Below are positions 22,859-34,363 of a stretch of DNA of 64,000 bases, in pieces. Below the pieces are notes generated by a model that worked only from the letters and a program-made list of their open reading frames with translations, was not told the origin of the DNA and made no database searches. The position numbers and the translations under genes are program-made. Numbering within the stretch: position 1 is the first letter of the stretch; the number at the start of each line of letters is the position of its first letter. The DNA is taken from contig OZ024887.1 in assembly GCA_964017195.1 (NCBI GenBank), positions 62,367,811-62,431,810 on the forward strand. The letters run 5' to 3'. Source of the DNA: Siderastrea radians (Eukaryota > Cnidaria > Anthozoa > Scleractinia > Rhizangiidae).

Positions 22859-23579
22859 TCCTTGCCCTGTCCCCCGAAAAGTGGGTCCCTAGCATGTAAA
22901 ATAGTTTTGACCAGTTCCCTAACATGTGATAATAGGTTTTTCGGCTCTCCTGACTATTTCTGCAATACCTTTGTAGCGCTGTCAACTCTGGGGGAACACA
23001 CGCTGGCTGTGGAAGTCCAGGATCTGTTACAGGAATATTATCCTCGGAGACAAACAAGAACAGGCAGACTTGGGTCCAACATACAGTTTAATCCAACAAA
23101 CGTAACCAAAGAATATTTTACAAAGCACTTCTATTTATGAGGAATAACAGGATTACATCATACCCTCAGAAAGTCTTAACAAACATTAGATCCTGTGTTT
23201 CAGAAAGCACGATTGGTTTAAGCGGAATTTAACTTTTACAACATTAATCACTTTCAAAACAAGGCAGGTAGAGAACAGTTATACAAGAGGCAAGTGCTGG
23301 TTCCGTTACACTTCAACGCTAATTAGAGTTATGATCCACGACAAAAAAACAGGTGCCTGCTACGGTTAATCAAAAACTGGAACATTAACCTGCTACTTCC
23401 AAACTAAAATAATAACTTCTATGTTGGAATTTTCTATGTTTTTCTCAGCGAAAGCGAATAAATAAAATCAAACTAAATCATCGTAATTTCTCTCCTCACA
23501 AACATATTGCTGCATATTATGTTTTGCTTTAACACATCCTCTCTGTCGCCTTAGTACGATTGGAAATTGTCGGGAGATT

Positions 23580-24480
23580 TGAATCTTTTTTAGGACTGTT
23601 TCTCCCTTTTCCCCATTTTTTTGTCTTGAACAGGACCCGACATGCCTGCTGTGTCCTTGCCACTGAAAAAGAAGGAAGGAACGCATAGGAAACAAACACA
23701 CAACCGGTATCATTGCTTAGTCATTCAAGAAAAAGATACCAGTCGACAAAGAAACGGTCCTGAATCGTCATTTAAGATCACAAATAAAAAGGTGGCGTGG
23801 ATGATTCAAATGCTGTGTCCTGTTTTTTTCAGTTCAGTGTTACAAGACCTTTTAAAGGGATTTTTGTGTGAGCTAAGACAAGGTGATCTGCTCGGATTCT
23901 TAAGCTGAAAATTTAAGTCAGAAAATTAATTCGAATTTCCGAGACGATAAAGGTCTTCCGAGGAGGTATTTTACTGAAATGATCCGTTGGGTGCCCGTGA
24001 CTGATGATATGACGAACCTTTTAAAAATATGTACACGAAATAACGAACCCTTTGCTGTTCTGCCTTACTGTCATATCTGTCTTACTATTTAAATTTGCCA
24101 CCACCATATCCACAATTTTGAAAGGAAATTCTCTTAGTTGAGTACTATTGTACTGTAATGACCGTAAAACTTGTGATAGCGCGATAATTGTTATGCTCTT
24201 AAAACTACGTACAAAAACATGGTGAAAAGATCTAAGGAGGCAACTGAAAACTAAGAATTTAAAATCAATAGCGCCTCATATTTATCCCTACATCTAGTAA
24301 GACATAACCTACCCATCTGACTCTTATATTAGTCTTCGATTGAGAGCCATAATCTTAATGAAAATATCAGGTTCTTTACTGTCGCCTTGCAGATAATTAC
24401 AGAGAATCATGACTTTCTTCGTTGTCATTTTCACCAGCCGTAGTCGTAGCCGCAGCCGTAATCGTCATAGTCGCAAAAGT
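23580..24480. other. EXD1-like duplicon 3' flank, unit A
   Basis: Matches 31980-33260 (unit B) and 41270-41945 (unit C) in order: TGTCTTGAACAGGACCCGAC, CAGTCGACAAAGAAACGGTC, TGATGATATGACGAAC, AATTGTTATGCTCT, CTTATATTAGTCTTCGATTG. No protein is recognised. It shows that the gene and about 1-2 kb downstream were copied together. Confidence 0.8.
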
Positions 24481-24484
24481 AATC

Positions 24485-25438
24485 TTAACGTTCGAAACGG
24501 CGCTCCCTGTTTCTTTGAACGTCCTCCCGGCGCTTTATCTCCTTGCAAACCCTACATTTCCGTTCTCCGTTTCTCAGCTGATTTGCACTGAACTCTTCCC
24601 GTGGAAACAGTCGATGACAACGGGTACATTCAGTATTGGCGGGCGCAAACTGTAGAGCTCCTTTCTCTGGAATAATGTCAAGTGGAAGTAACGCATTCAT
24701 TTCGTAGCCATCGAAAGACCTTGTGGTTCGGCCTCGGTACATGTCAACATACCTCTCAGATGCAACTCTCAGACGAGCCTGTTCTCCTCTGTTGACATCC
24801 TTCATCTTGTCGTACAAATTGAACATGGCCATTGTATCGACGATGCAGTACTGTATCAGCTCATCTGACAGAGGTCTTTTTTTCCATACTTGCTTGTCGC
24901 GCTTTAACAACCTGCTTCCCGCATCCTTCATTTTCATGAAAGCTTCATCCTTGACGTACAACTCGATGCAACGACGAAACCCATAGATGCTCTCTACTTC
25001 ATCTGTTCTCTGGCTGCGTCGTTTATGCTTCGTGGATAACTGACTGGAACCTGTGGCGGTGTTTTCACGGCGGTACATGACTTCAAGCAGCTGAAGATCC
25101 AAGACTCCTGACAGTTTTACTTGGAATTGGTGCCAAAGAGCATCTGAATCCTCACGGCAATCAAACATCAACTTCTCACGAGACCTGTCTTGGAGGATCT
25201 CGCCAAGTCCACTACTGAATACAGTTCGTCCTAATTTGAGGACATCAAATATGTAGACTTTCTCCTCAGATGCGACTGTTATAACCGTAAGCTCTCCCTT
25301 TCTGGTCAACGAAACACCTTCGCAATCAACGGCTAGAAGGGTGTTTCGTTCCATTTTTTCTCTGAGCTCAAAGATAGCTTCCTCGAGCCTGGGTTCATCT
25401 TCGACTAGTATGTAATCATTTGCGTTCTTGCACGCCAT
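24485..25438 (-). CDS. EXD1-like DEDDy exonuclease with zinc module, copy 2 (tail truncated by TAA)
   Basis: 317 aa, intron-less. All catalytic residues are present: VDCE (Exo I), MFDC (Exo II) and YCIVD (Exo III). The zinc module is complete (CTRC...KCRVC with FPREEFSANQL between). The frame ends ...RRFER at a TAA; the same frame beyond the stop encodes the Asp/Tyr/Gly-rich tail found in copy 4 and reaches a TGA after GYDYGW. A nonsense codon has therefore removed only the acidic-aromatic tail. The head-to-head partner is the pseudogene at 26309, 870 bp away. Exonuclease function is probably retained. Confidence 0.82.
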   Translation of the reverse strand: MACKNANDYILVEDEPRLEEAIFELREKMERNTLLAVDCEGVSLTRKGELTVITVASEEKVYIFDVLKLGRTVFSSGLGEILQDRSREKLMFDCREDSDALWHQFQVKLSGVLDLQLLEVMYRRENTATGSSQLSTKHKRRSQRTDEVESIYGFRRCIELYVKDEAFMKMKDAGSRLLKRDKQVWKKRPLSDELIQYCIVDTMAMFNLYDKMKDVNRGEQARLRVASERYVDMYRGRTTRSFDGYEMNALLPLDIIPEKGALQFAPANTECTRCHRLFPREEFSANQLRNGERKCRVCKEIKRREDVQRNRERRFER

Positions 25439-26308
25439 TTTATGAAGACGATTTCTATTCCAGCGAAGGTAGACTTTTTGCGAGCTCTCCTTTATTTCTG
25501 ACGCGGTTAGTTCTACGAACTTCTGGCGAGTTCGAAAAATTTAGTTTTCATTTCCGCTTTGGCAATCCTGTTTAACCTGTTCCTCTAATTCTACATTTAA
25601 ATTGACTCGTGAAACTGACACTTTGCCAATCCTGTTTGAACCTGTTCTGCTCATTAGTCAGTCAAACTGACACGTCATTTTGAAAACTACATATTGACCC
25701 CCCCCCCCCCTCCCCCAACTCCCTACCCTTGGAACAAGCGTTAGGGTTAACGAAAACGCAAACACCCCGATTACCTCCATTTAGTATATGAAGGTTATAT
25801 ATTCCCGCGCTACCGGGTAAATATAACATTTCAAGGCGCGGCTGCTAAGCTAAGTTACTTTTTTTCGTGTTGTCTGTCAAGTTTTAGCCCCCCCCCCCTT
25901 TTTTTTTACTTTTTGATGTCCACGCCTCAAAATTATACGTAAACAATTATTCGCCTCAGGCTCAGTAAATATTGGCGAATATTTACTTCCCGTCGGGCTC
26001 GGTAAATATTCGCCAATATTTACTTTGCCTTCGCCGAATTTTTGTTAAATAGTCGCAATACTTTAAAATATTCCATTAAGCCGCCGGTGGGGGATGGAGA
26101 AGGGGTGGGAGGGAGAGCACCAGTAAACAGCGTCGGCAAAACGGAAATGGAAAGTGAATTCTTGGAACTCAGTAATTTGAAAGAGAACTTCTTGGAACTC
26201 AGTAATTTTAAAGAGAATTTCTCGGAACTCACTAAAGATGCTTTTTCCCGTCTGAAATTTCACAAATCATAAAATACTTTCTGCTCGAATACGAATCGCG
26301 CTCATAAA
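25439..26308. promoter_or_regulatory. Divergent EXD1-like intergenic region A
   Basis: It lies between two head-to-head starts. Near each ATG sits the leader motif GAATAC/GAATAG-AAATCG followed by TAAAATGGC. Further in are inverted blocks (TTCTACGAACTTCTGGCGAG on the left, GAATTCTTGGAACTC on the right) and a central block CTTGGAACAAGCGTTAGG with AACGAAAACGCAAACACCCC, conserved in units B and C. Promoter function is inferred from position and conservation. Confidence 0.55.
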
Positions 26309-26628
26309 ATGGCTTGCATAAACGCAAAGGACTACATATTAGTCGATGATGAACCTAGCTTTAAGGATGCTATCTCCGAGCTCAAACCGGAAACTGGAGC
26401 GAAAAACTCTTCTAGCCGTTGATTGTGAAGGCTTCTTTTCTTGTTAAGCAGAAAGGGAGCACTTATAGTCGCAACTAAGGAGAAAGTTTATATATTCGAT
26501 GTGCTCAAATTAGGACAAACTGTATTCAGTGGTGGACTTGACGAGATCCTTGAAGACAAGTCCCGGGAGAAGTTGATGTTTCAGAGTTGCCGTCAAGATT
26601 CAGACGCCCTTTGGCATCAGTTTAACGT
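26309..26628 (+). pseudogene. EXD1-like pseudogene, copy 3 (frameshifted, cut by SINE)
   Basis: Starts ATGGCTTGCATAAACGCAAAG and keeps about 30 codons of the family N-terminus. It then shifts frame near 26389 (one extra base), has an indel near 26435 and a deletion near 26455, and ends abruptly at TTTAACGT at 26628. Homologues continue VKLTGVLDLQLL here; a SINE dimer follows instead. Only Exo I and Exo II remain recognisable, in different frames. Not functional. Confidence 0.88.
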
Positions 26629-26876
26629 GACCAGCTCCCAGTTGGCTTGTTAGCTCAATTGGTTAGAGCGCTGCACCAGTATCGCAGAGGTCAGGGTTTG
26701 AATCCCGGCAAGCCTGATTTTTTCAGGCTTTCTTTTCGCAACTGCATAAGTTGCGTTAATAACTGCGAGGATCTTATCTACATTTAATTCTTCATTCCGC
26801 AGTTCAAATATATGAATTCTCATATATTCATAACTTCATCTTCATCTTTCCCGGGTATATTACGAACCAATTTAAT
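26629..26876 (+). mobile_element. tRNA-derived SINE, copy 1
   Basis: A tRNA-like head at 26643-26714 has an acceptor-like pairing GGCTTG/CAAGCC, A box TTAGCTCAATTGG and B box GGTTTGAATCC. The body continues TTTTTTCAGGCTTTCTTTTCG and ends near CATATATTCATAACTTC. The anticodon loop reads AGT (Thr-like), but the stem has a mismatch and position 33 is C, so it is not a working tRNA gene. It starts immediately after the truncated EXD1-like copy. Confidence 0.85.
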
Positions 26877-27090
26877 GACCAGCTCCCAGTTGGCTTGTTA
26901 GCTCAATTGGTTAGGGCGCTGCACCGGTATCGCGGAGGTCAGGGTTCGAATCCCGGCAAGCCTGATTTTTTCAGGCTTTCTTTTCGCAACTGCATAAGTT
27001 GCGTTAATAACCGCGAGGATCTTATTTACATTTAATACTTCATTCCGCAGTTCAAATATATGAATTCTCATATATTCATAACTTCAGTCA
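26877..27090 (+). mobile_element. tRNA-derived SINE, copy 2 (tandem)
   Basis: A second unit, highly similar to copy 1 from GACCAGCTCCCAGTTGGC onward. The tRNA-like part is 26892-26962, with a consensus B box GGTTCGAATCC and a GGT anticodon-like triplet. The ~248 bp period gives a head-to-tail dimer. Confidence 0.85.
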
Positions 27091-27529
27091 TCATATCGGT
27101 CATGATATATACACATCAACAGATGAGATGACATGCATAAAAGCAATGCTATGTTGCCTACGCTGGAAACATAAAACTCAGTTTTGGTAACCTTCTAGAA
27201 CACTCAAGGGTACTCCAAAACAGCTTGGGTCTTTTCAGAAACTATAAATTGTAATCAATTGGCTGCTTTCCCGTCCTGTACAAAATACTCCACGAACACT
27301 TTTGGGAACAAAGGATAAATTTCTCCGCAATGTGACTTGCCCCTGAATTTCTCCATCTCCACCTTTTCATACTGCTGCAAACGTAAGCATCATCTTGAAT
27401 GCCGAATCACCAGCTCAACAAAGAGTGAGAATTCTGGAACAGGCTATGGGTACCCCTGATAATTGTAAGTCACGCATTACCGCATTCGGAGAAAAATTTG
27501 ATCGCATTTGAGTACAAATAGGTACCAAC

Positions 27530-27830
27530 TGTGATGAGACGGCACTAATTGAACCAATTGTACCAACTCCGACGGGATTCCACCCAGCTGTAACGGGATT
27601 CCACTAATTGAACCGACTGTATCGAGATGGCGGTAATTGAACCAACTGTAATGAGTCGGCAGTAATTGAACCAATTGTACCAACTGTAACGGAATTGAAC
27701 TAATTGAACTGTCACAGAATTACACTAATTTCGACTAATTGAATCAATTGTACCAACTGTAGCGGAATTGCACTAATTGAACTAACTGTAATGAGATGGT
27801 GCTTATTGAACCAATTTAGCCCCATGTGAC
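27530..27830. repeat. Degenerate AATTGAACCAACTGTAA tandem array
   Basis: About ten diverged units of roughly 28-30 bp alternating AATTGAACCAACTGTA with ATGAGATGGC or ACGGAATTG spacers. A short relative lies at 9030-9120. Confidence 0.8.
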
Positions 27831-27879
27831 ACCGCAAGACATCGCTCTAGTTTTGTTGAAAACCGAAGAATGGGGCCTC

Positions 27880-29690
27880 AAGACATAGTGGCCATATTTG
27901 AGCGTGGTCTTCTGAGGCAGTTTTGTATGGACGTGCCTTACAATCTCTTGCTCTGTGTCAATTTTCACTTGAAGGGGTGGAAAATGGAAAACCGTTGGGA
28001 TTACTGTGTCACAGAGTTGACTTATTTTATAGCCTTGGATCTAGAAAATAATCGATGATACATCGACGTTATCTACAATATAAGAAACAGAGATCAAACA
28101 CTGCCAAGCGAAAGAAGAGGTTTCTTGGTATATTTTGATTACTTAGGCTGTCGTCGTCTATTGTCGCCTTGCCTACACATCATGCATCATTGAGCAGTTG
28201 TCAATCAAAATGCATGCGTTTGATAGCAACATCAGCATTTATTTCTACATAAACATGAACAGTTCTTGAAGACGATGCGTGCATTACATTTTACAACTAT
28301 CAAGCTACAGGGCAGCGAATTTCTTTTTCAAATTAACGTTGTGGGATGAAAGCTTTACCGGTTACCCTACGCGTCAAGGTGGGATATGGGATTTTTATGA
28401 CTAACTCATTACCGGCCGCGTGTTTTTTGATCGATTCGCTAAATTAGCAGTTGGTAATAAACAACCCCATGTGCAGTACGAAACGACAATTTATAGGCTC
28501 GAAAACACAACACTCACTTGATCTAGAATAGTTAGAATTTCTAACTTTCGAATAAAATACACCAGTTGTCAATTAAGAATTAGCCAAAAATACAATCTTG
28601 AAGTCAAAATTTTGAAAATTTACGCAAGAGATTCACATGTTGTCTCGCGCGTGAAATCAAACCACAACAGAGGATTTGTGTCTGTTTAGGTCAGATTACT
28701 ATTTTTCGAAATTTCATGAACGAAGATTCGCAGAAGAGGAGACAGTAAGCTTTTCTAAATAACACATTTATTAATACACGCCTTTATGCGTTTCTGAAAA
28801 CCAAACGCGTTCAATTCTTTCTTCGAGGGAAGCTACGCGCAAGCGATTTCGCTCGATGTGCGAGTTATTTTGAAGAGCATTTACTGATGCGAACTGTGCA
28901 CGTTTTTCAAAACTTTTACGAAAACTTTAAGAAATACAAAGAATCCTTCAATTAAGAGGTTATTTCGGTAAAAATTTACAATCAAATGTGTAATTTACTC
29001 TACCGTAGACTCGTAGAATTGCTTGAGCATTTCCCAGAAAGTCCGCAGTTCGAAAAATCTCTTGCGATGGAAGATTGTCCTTCGCTTTGAAAAAACGGCT
29101 GTTTGTCCTCGAAAGATGTTTTCTTCGCTCTAAAAGCTCTAAATTCCATCGCTTAACTTGTCGAGTGTTCCTTAGAGCTTCTTCTTTCGATTTTTAAGTT
29201 TCAAAAGGTAATCTTTCCTTCCGAGAGTGAGATGTTGCCATCTTGAAAATTCACGCGTGAAGAGCACGGCAGCCATTTTGAGTGAAATGTGATCTTCTTG
29301 GAGAGTGACAAGAAGTCTTCCCTTCTAGGACCCCCTCAAGCCTTCAAATATATGCGCAGTTGGTGGATTCTGATTGGTTGAACACTGCCTAATCAAGGCC
29401 GGCTCAGGCTGGCACGGACGTTACTGAGCTAAAGTTCACCAAAATCAGCAGTACTTTGCCTGCCGTACGATCGCAAAGTATATGAATGTAGATAACTTGC
29501 ATGGTATATAAACTAGAAGTCAGGAAAACAACATCACGAAAAATATGAAACATGATTTTTCGCACTTTATCACAAGTACAAACCATGCATTGAAGCTGAC
29601 AATAATCGGATGGTGCCCATCTATTAATCGCATTAGGCAATTCAAAGTTCCTGACAACAGTGAAACTAAGACTGATTTGCAAGACTTTGT
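27880..29690. repeat. Duplicon segment related to 14290-15240
   Basis: Second copy of the block described at 14290. A ~1 kb stretch in the middle (about 28400-29410) has no counterpart in the first copy and shows no gene I recognise. Confidence 0.7.
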
Positions 29691-29832
29691 TGTCAATGTA
29701 TTTATGCGTTTGATAGCCACGTCAGCATTTATTTCTTCATACACATGTACAAATCTAGAACTGAGGCAATACCTGCATTGCATTTTACAACTATGAAGCC
29801 ACAAGGCAAACAATTTTCTCTAAGGATCCTAC

Positions 29833-30055
29833 CTAACGAAGTAATACATATATGCAGCATGTCTAAGCACAAATTTTGAGCTGCAGTGGCCTTTGAGCAT
29901 ATCCACACAGAATTTGCGCATTACAGATTTTAAATTACTTATTCAATAAATAATTTAAAATTTGTAATGCGCAAATTCTGTGTGGATATGCTCAAATGCC
30001 ACTGCAGCTCAAAATTTGTGCTTAGACATGCTGCATATATGTATTACTTCGTTAG
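29833..30055. repeat. 223-bp near-perfect palindrome (long hairpin)
   Basis: Arms 29833-29937 and 29951-30055 (105 bp each) pair with about two mismatches around a 13-base spacer. A related single, non-palindromic arm occurs at about 38930-39010, so the palindrome probably arose by local inverted duplication of a dispersed repeat. Confidence 0.92.
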
Positions 30056-30741
30056 GGTAATGATTACCCTGCAAAAAAACCACTTCATTTATGCTGCCAC
30101 CTCAAGGAATTATCATGACTATTTTCTCTTGGCCTGAAGGAAAGTTTGTGCGACCATTTTGTTCAACCGAATAGGCCTTTAATATACAGCCACAGTTTTA
30201 AAGAAAAGAAAGGATTTTTGTTTCAAATGTTTTTATTTTCTCATTAAACCTGATAAATCAACCCAAATCAGTCTTAAACGAGTAAGATTTGTCATGATAA
30301 ACGATTTTAGATAGTTTAGCTAAGGCGCTGTTAAAAGATCGAAACTGACAAATTTGTTATTTTCACCCTACATTCCATTACGTAAACAAATTGTTCATGC
30401 CAATTATTTACCAAGATACAAAAATTCGATATTTTGACACCACTTTCCATAGATAGAAAGTAACTGAAAGCTTTGCCTCGTCTGTAGAATGATTTATGTA
30501 GACGAGTGTTTGGACCTAAGTGATATCGACTAGCGCTTAATTAATTACAGTAGATGTGTGTTACCTAAATATACTATAACCCCTGCTAACTGTCTAAGTT
30601 CGCAAAACAACTATCATCAACTCTGGGAATAATCATTCGACTTGTCCATCCAAATCCCTAAAATATCTGACACTCACGACTTAGCTAGGCCTCTAGACCA
30701 GACCTGTGTTGTAACTGATCACATTTTCAACTATAAAAGAA

Positions 30742-31888
30742 TACCGTCGTTTCCATCTAAGCGTGGCGTGGACACGTGACGGAAAAAACATTAATTAACT
30801 GCGTGTCAAAGGTGGCATGGTTTGAAGGCTGTTAGAGCATGTTTCGCCAAAATGGCGGGAGTTGAGAAAACGAAGAACACCTAGAAAATGTAGATTTTAG
30901 AATTTTTCTTAGATATTTGAAACATGATGACCTTATCAAATATTTATGCAAATTTTGGCATTGAAACCGGACCACACGTAACGGCTGTCAAACTTCAAAA
31001 GTTTGGCGGCCAAACATGCCACCATAGTTACTCGAGGGACTGGTTATGAAACTTTGCAAGTTTCAAAGGCCTTAACAAAGGTGCTGCAATTTCCGTTGAA
31101 AGTACTACGACAGTGCACAATCTTTTGTTTTACGTTCGCACACTATGGCTGAATAACTTAACAGTGACATTCTTATTGGTTAGTTGCTCATGCAAAATTC
31201 AAAACCTATTGTTGTTTGTGCACCGTCAAGGCTAAAAACGGTAACAAAAACATAAAACAAAGGACTTAGCTGAGCCTCATAACCAGATTCTTTTTATTAA
31301 CTATGATGCCACGTTTGATATCCAATAAAACATGTTTTTTCTTCACGTGTCCACGCTTAAGGGCCGATTACATGAGCCGGGCTGGCTCGGTAGAAGGGCT
31401 GGCTCTGTCTGCCGAGATGACTGCTCAGCCTGGTATTACATGAGGCGAGCCAGCCCGCCTGCGGCTAAATTTAGAAGCTGTCGTATGAAAAGATGGCTAC
31501 ATCGAAGAGCATGAATCAAGTGCTTTTATTCTCGCTAATCCATTATTTTGGCGTATCATTTTCAGTTTTACGTAGCCTTATGGTCTGATAAACCTTTATG
31601 TATGATATAGAAAGAGAAATATCGATCTTCTAGTGAGCCATTTTGCTCTGAAGTGAAATTTAGTGACGAGAAAGTGTTGGCCCGGCTAGCCGGGCTGGCC
31701 CGGCAATCGCGATTACATGGTAAACTTTCATCCCGGCATCGCGATGTCGGGATCCCAGCTAGCCGGGCTGAAATTTTTCCATGTAATCGCAAAGTTGATT
31801 TTTAGTGTGTTTCACAGACGTGCCGAGATCCTGGCAAACCGAGCCAGCCCGCCTCATGTAATCGGCCCCTTAGATGAAAACGACGATA
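30742..31888. mobile_element. TIR element interrupted near its right end by another element
   Basis: The left end TACCGTCGTTTCCATCTAAG (with GCGTGG and ACACGTGAC following) is matched in inverted orientation by sequence on both sides of the insertion at 31360-31869: CACGTGTCCACGCTTA before it and GATGAAAACGACGATA after it. Removing the insertion restores one continuous right TIR. The interior (about 30800-31330) shows no coding sequence. Confidence 0.7.
31360..31869. mobile_element. Harbinger-like 510-bp TIR element (GGGGCCGATTACATGAG ends)
   Basis: Bounded by TTA (31357-31359 and 31870-31872). Inverted ends read AGGGCCGATTACATGAG and CTCATGTAATCGGCCCC, with internal sub-repeats GGCTGGCTCGG and CCCGGCTAGCCGGG. 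It belongs to the same family as 39411-41027, but here it carries no insertions, so it gives the empty-site sequence for that copy. Confidence 0.85.
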
Positions 31889-31929
31889 CATCATCTGCTG
31901 CATCTTTCGTCTTTATTTAAAACTTTTCT

Positions 31930-33262
31930 CGCTTGGAAATCCTCAGGGATTTGAAAGTATCTTTAAGGATCGTTCCTCTTTCTCCGCCTCCCCCTTCTCA
32001 TTTTTTGGTCTTAAACGGGAACCGACTTGCCCACTGTACCTTCATTTCGAGTTCAAATGAACAGAGAAAAATCAGAGAGAAAAGAAAAACTGGACATAAA
32101 CATTCCAGACGGAATGAGCGCACACTATATAACTTAATCATTGCTTATCCATTCTGAAAGCGAAAGATTCCAGTGGACAAAATAACGGTCTTGAATTGAA
32201 TCGTCCTCTAAGATCAGAAATGTCAAGGTGAAGTTGAAGATTTGCTTCAGCTTTTTAATTTCAGTCGTTTCCATTGATGTGGTGATATTCACTGTCCACT
32301 TTAGTAATCCCAGTGCAAACTGAATCCTCTGTTACAAAGTTTGAAGATTAGTCAACAGTCGCGGGCCTCCGACATTTGTTTGGACCACATGTTTGAAGGG
32401 GTTGCGTTTAATTTTGGACTTTTTATCGAAAGAATAACTTCCGGGTTAGTGTGTTTTTTTATTCCGGACAGAATCCACACAAAGTTTTGGACACGCAATG
32501 CCGCAATCGAGACTTGATAAAAACTGTATAAAGATAACTAAAATGAGTAAAAATCCTATAAATCTTCGTCAAAGTGTGAAAATTCCTAACGAAGATCTGC
32601 AAACTAATCTTAGGTTCGTCGATTCCCATCAACTACTAAAACCTTTTTTCTTATTGTATTTGTTTCGTTCCTCAAATGTTCGTACAAGAGGCTGGTGGCC
32701 TTTTGAGAATCTGGTGCTTTTTTACATCGATCGCAGAGTTATCTACCCTTTCGCCTGCTATGAACAAAAAAGGAAAACATTGGTACAACGAAGATGCCGA
32801 AATGTGGGCTGTGATGACTGCTGATGATAAGACGAACCTTATATACACGAAAAAATGAACCCTTCGCTGTTTTACCCTACTGCCAATTCAGCTGCCTAAC
32901 GATTTTGACGTGCCCCTACTAAATCCACAATTTTGTAAGGAAATTCTCTTTGTCGGGTACTGTAGAATTTTCGGGCAGCACGCTAATTGTTATGCTCTCA
33001 ACACTACATACAAAAACATGATAAAAAGAACTGAGAGAGCCACTAAAAACGATTTAAATCAATAGCGCCTGATTGCAGGTTAGATGGATAATATTTACCC
33101 TTACATAAAATGTACACATGCATGGCGCTCTCTCTCTTAGTCTTCGATTGAGAACCATGTAGTCTTTAACAACATAAGTGTCAAGGTCTATAAGGTCACC
33201 TTGCAGATCATAAATTGCAGGAAATCTTGGGCTTTCTTCGTTGCCATTTAGGGTATGAGGCT
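31930..33262. other. EXD1-like duplicon 3' flank, unit B
   Basis: Homologous in order to 23580-24480 (unit A) and 41270-41945 (unit C). The last 200 bp (AACATAAGTGTCAAGGTCTA, GGTATGAGGCTCTACCACCA) also match the 3' flanks of copies 1 and 7. No gene is recognised. Confidence 0.75.
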
Positions 33263-34363
33263 CTACCACCAGCCGTCGTCGTAGCCGCAGGCGTAATCGT
33301 CCTCGACGTCGTAGAGGTAGTCGTCCTCGCAGCCGTAGTCGTAGTCGTCCTCGTAGCCGTAACCGTAGTCGTCCTCGTCGCAAAAATAGTCGAAATAATC
33401 ACGTTCAGCACGGCGCGCCCAGATGCCTTCTCTGTTTCTTTGTACGTCTTCCCGGCGCTTTATCTCCTGGCAGACCCTGCATTTCCGTTCTCCGTTTCTC
33501 AGCTGCGTTACACTGAACTCTTCTCGTGGAAATAGTCGATGGCAACGGGTGCATGCAGTAGTAGCAGGAGCGAAATCAAGAGATCCTTTATCTGGGATGA
33601 TGCCATGCGGAAGGTACGCATTTCTTTCGTAGTCATCGAAAGACCTTGTGTAGCGGCTTCGATAGTAATCAGCGTACCGTTCAGATGCAACTCTCAGGCG
33701 AGCCTGTTCTCCCCCGTTGACATCTTTCATCTTGTCGTACAATCTGAACATGGCCACTGTATCCACGATGCAGTATTGTATGAACTCATCTGATAGCGGT
33801 CGTTTTCTCCACACTTCCTTGTTACGTTTCATCAGCTCTTTCCCCCTATCCTTCATTTTGATGAAAGCTTTATCATGGGCATACAACTCGATACAACGAC
33901 GAAAACCATAGATACTCTCCACTTGGACTGTTCTCTGGCTGCGACGTTTGTACTTCGTGGAAAACCGACTGGAACCTGTGGCGGTATTTTCACGGCGGTA
34001 CATGACTTCAAGCAGCTGAAGATCCAAGACTCCTGACAGTTTTACTTGAAATTGGTGCCAAAGAGCATCTGAATCCTCACGGCAATCAAACATCAACTTG
34101 TCGCGAGACTTGTCTTCAAGGATTTCGCCAAGTCCATTACGGAATACAGTTCGTCCTAATTTGAGCACATCAAATATGTAGACTCTCTCTTCAGTTGCTA
34201 CGGTTATTATAGTAAGTGCTCCCTTTCTGCTCAACGAAACGCCTTCACAGTCAACGGCCAGAAGAGCGTTTCGTTTCACTTTCTCTCTGAGTTCAAAGAT
34301 AGCTTCCTCGAAGCTGGGTTCATCATCGACTAGTATGTAATCATTTGCGTTCTTGCAAGCCAT
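33263..34363 (-). CDS. EXD1-like DEDDy exonuclease with zinc module and long acidic-aromatic tail, copy 4 (intact)
   Basis: 366 aa, the longest member. Exo I VDCE, Exo II MFDC and Exo III YCIVD are intact. The zinc module CTRC...KCRVC lies near residues 270-300. The C-terminal ~45 residues are an Asp/Tyr/Gly/Glu-rich tract of ED-DYGYGY-type units ending DGWW, encoded by an imperfect GAC/TAC trinucleotide-rich array (33260-33385) that can easily gain or lose units. The partner gene at 34869 is divergent, 505 bp away. The WW terminus is shared with copies 1 and 8, which argues that the whole frame is real. Confidence 0.87.
   Translation of the reverse strand: MACKNANDYILVDDEPSFEEAIFELREKVKRNALLAVDCEGVSLSRKGALTIITVATEERVYIFDVLKLGRTVFRNGLGEILEDKSRDKLMFDCREDSDALWHQFQVKLSGVLDLQLLEVMYRRENTATGSSRFSTKYKRRSQRTVQVESIYGFRRCIELYAHDKAFIKMKDRGKELMKRNKEVWRKRPLSDEFIQYCIVDTVAMFRLYDKMKDVNGGEQARLRVASERYADYYRSRYTRSFDDYERNAYLPHGIIPDKGSLDFAPATTACTRCHRLFPREEFSVTQLRNGERKCRVCQEIKRREDVQRNREGIWARRAERDYFDYFCDEDDYGYGYEDDYDYGCEDDYLYDVEDDYACGYDDGWW

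Noticed and set aside
26643..26962. Two tRNA genes (Thr-like)
   Set aside because: Both are followed by the same SINE body in tandem, the anticodon stem has a mismatch and position 33 is C, so they are SINE heads.
33054..33383. Arg/Leu-rich frame (RGRLRLRLRG)
   Set aside because: A shadow of the Asp/Tyr-coding repeat of copy 4 in another frame; the same shadow occurs at 42731-42961.
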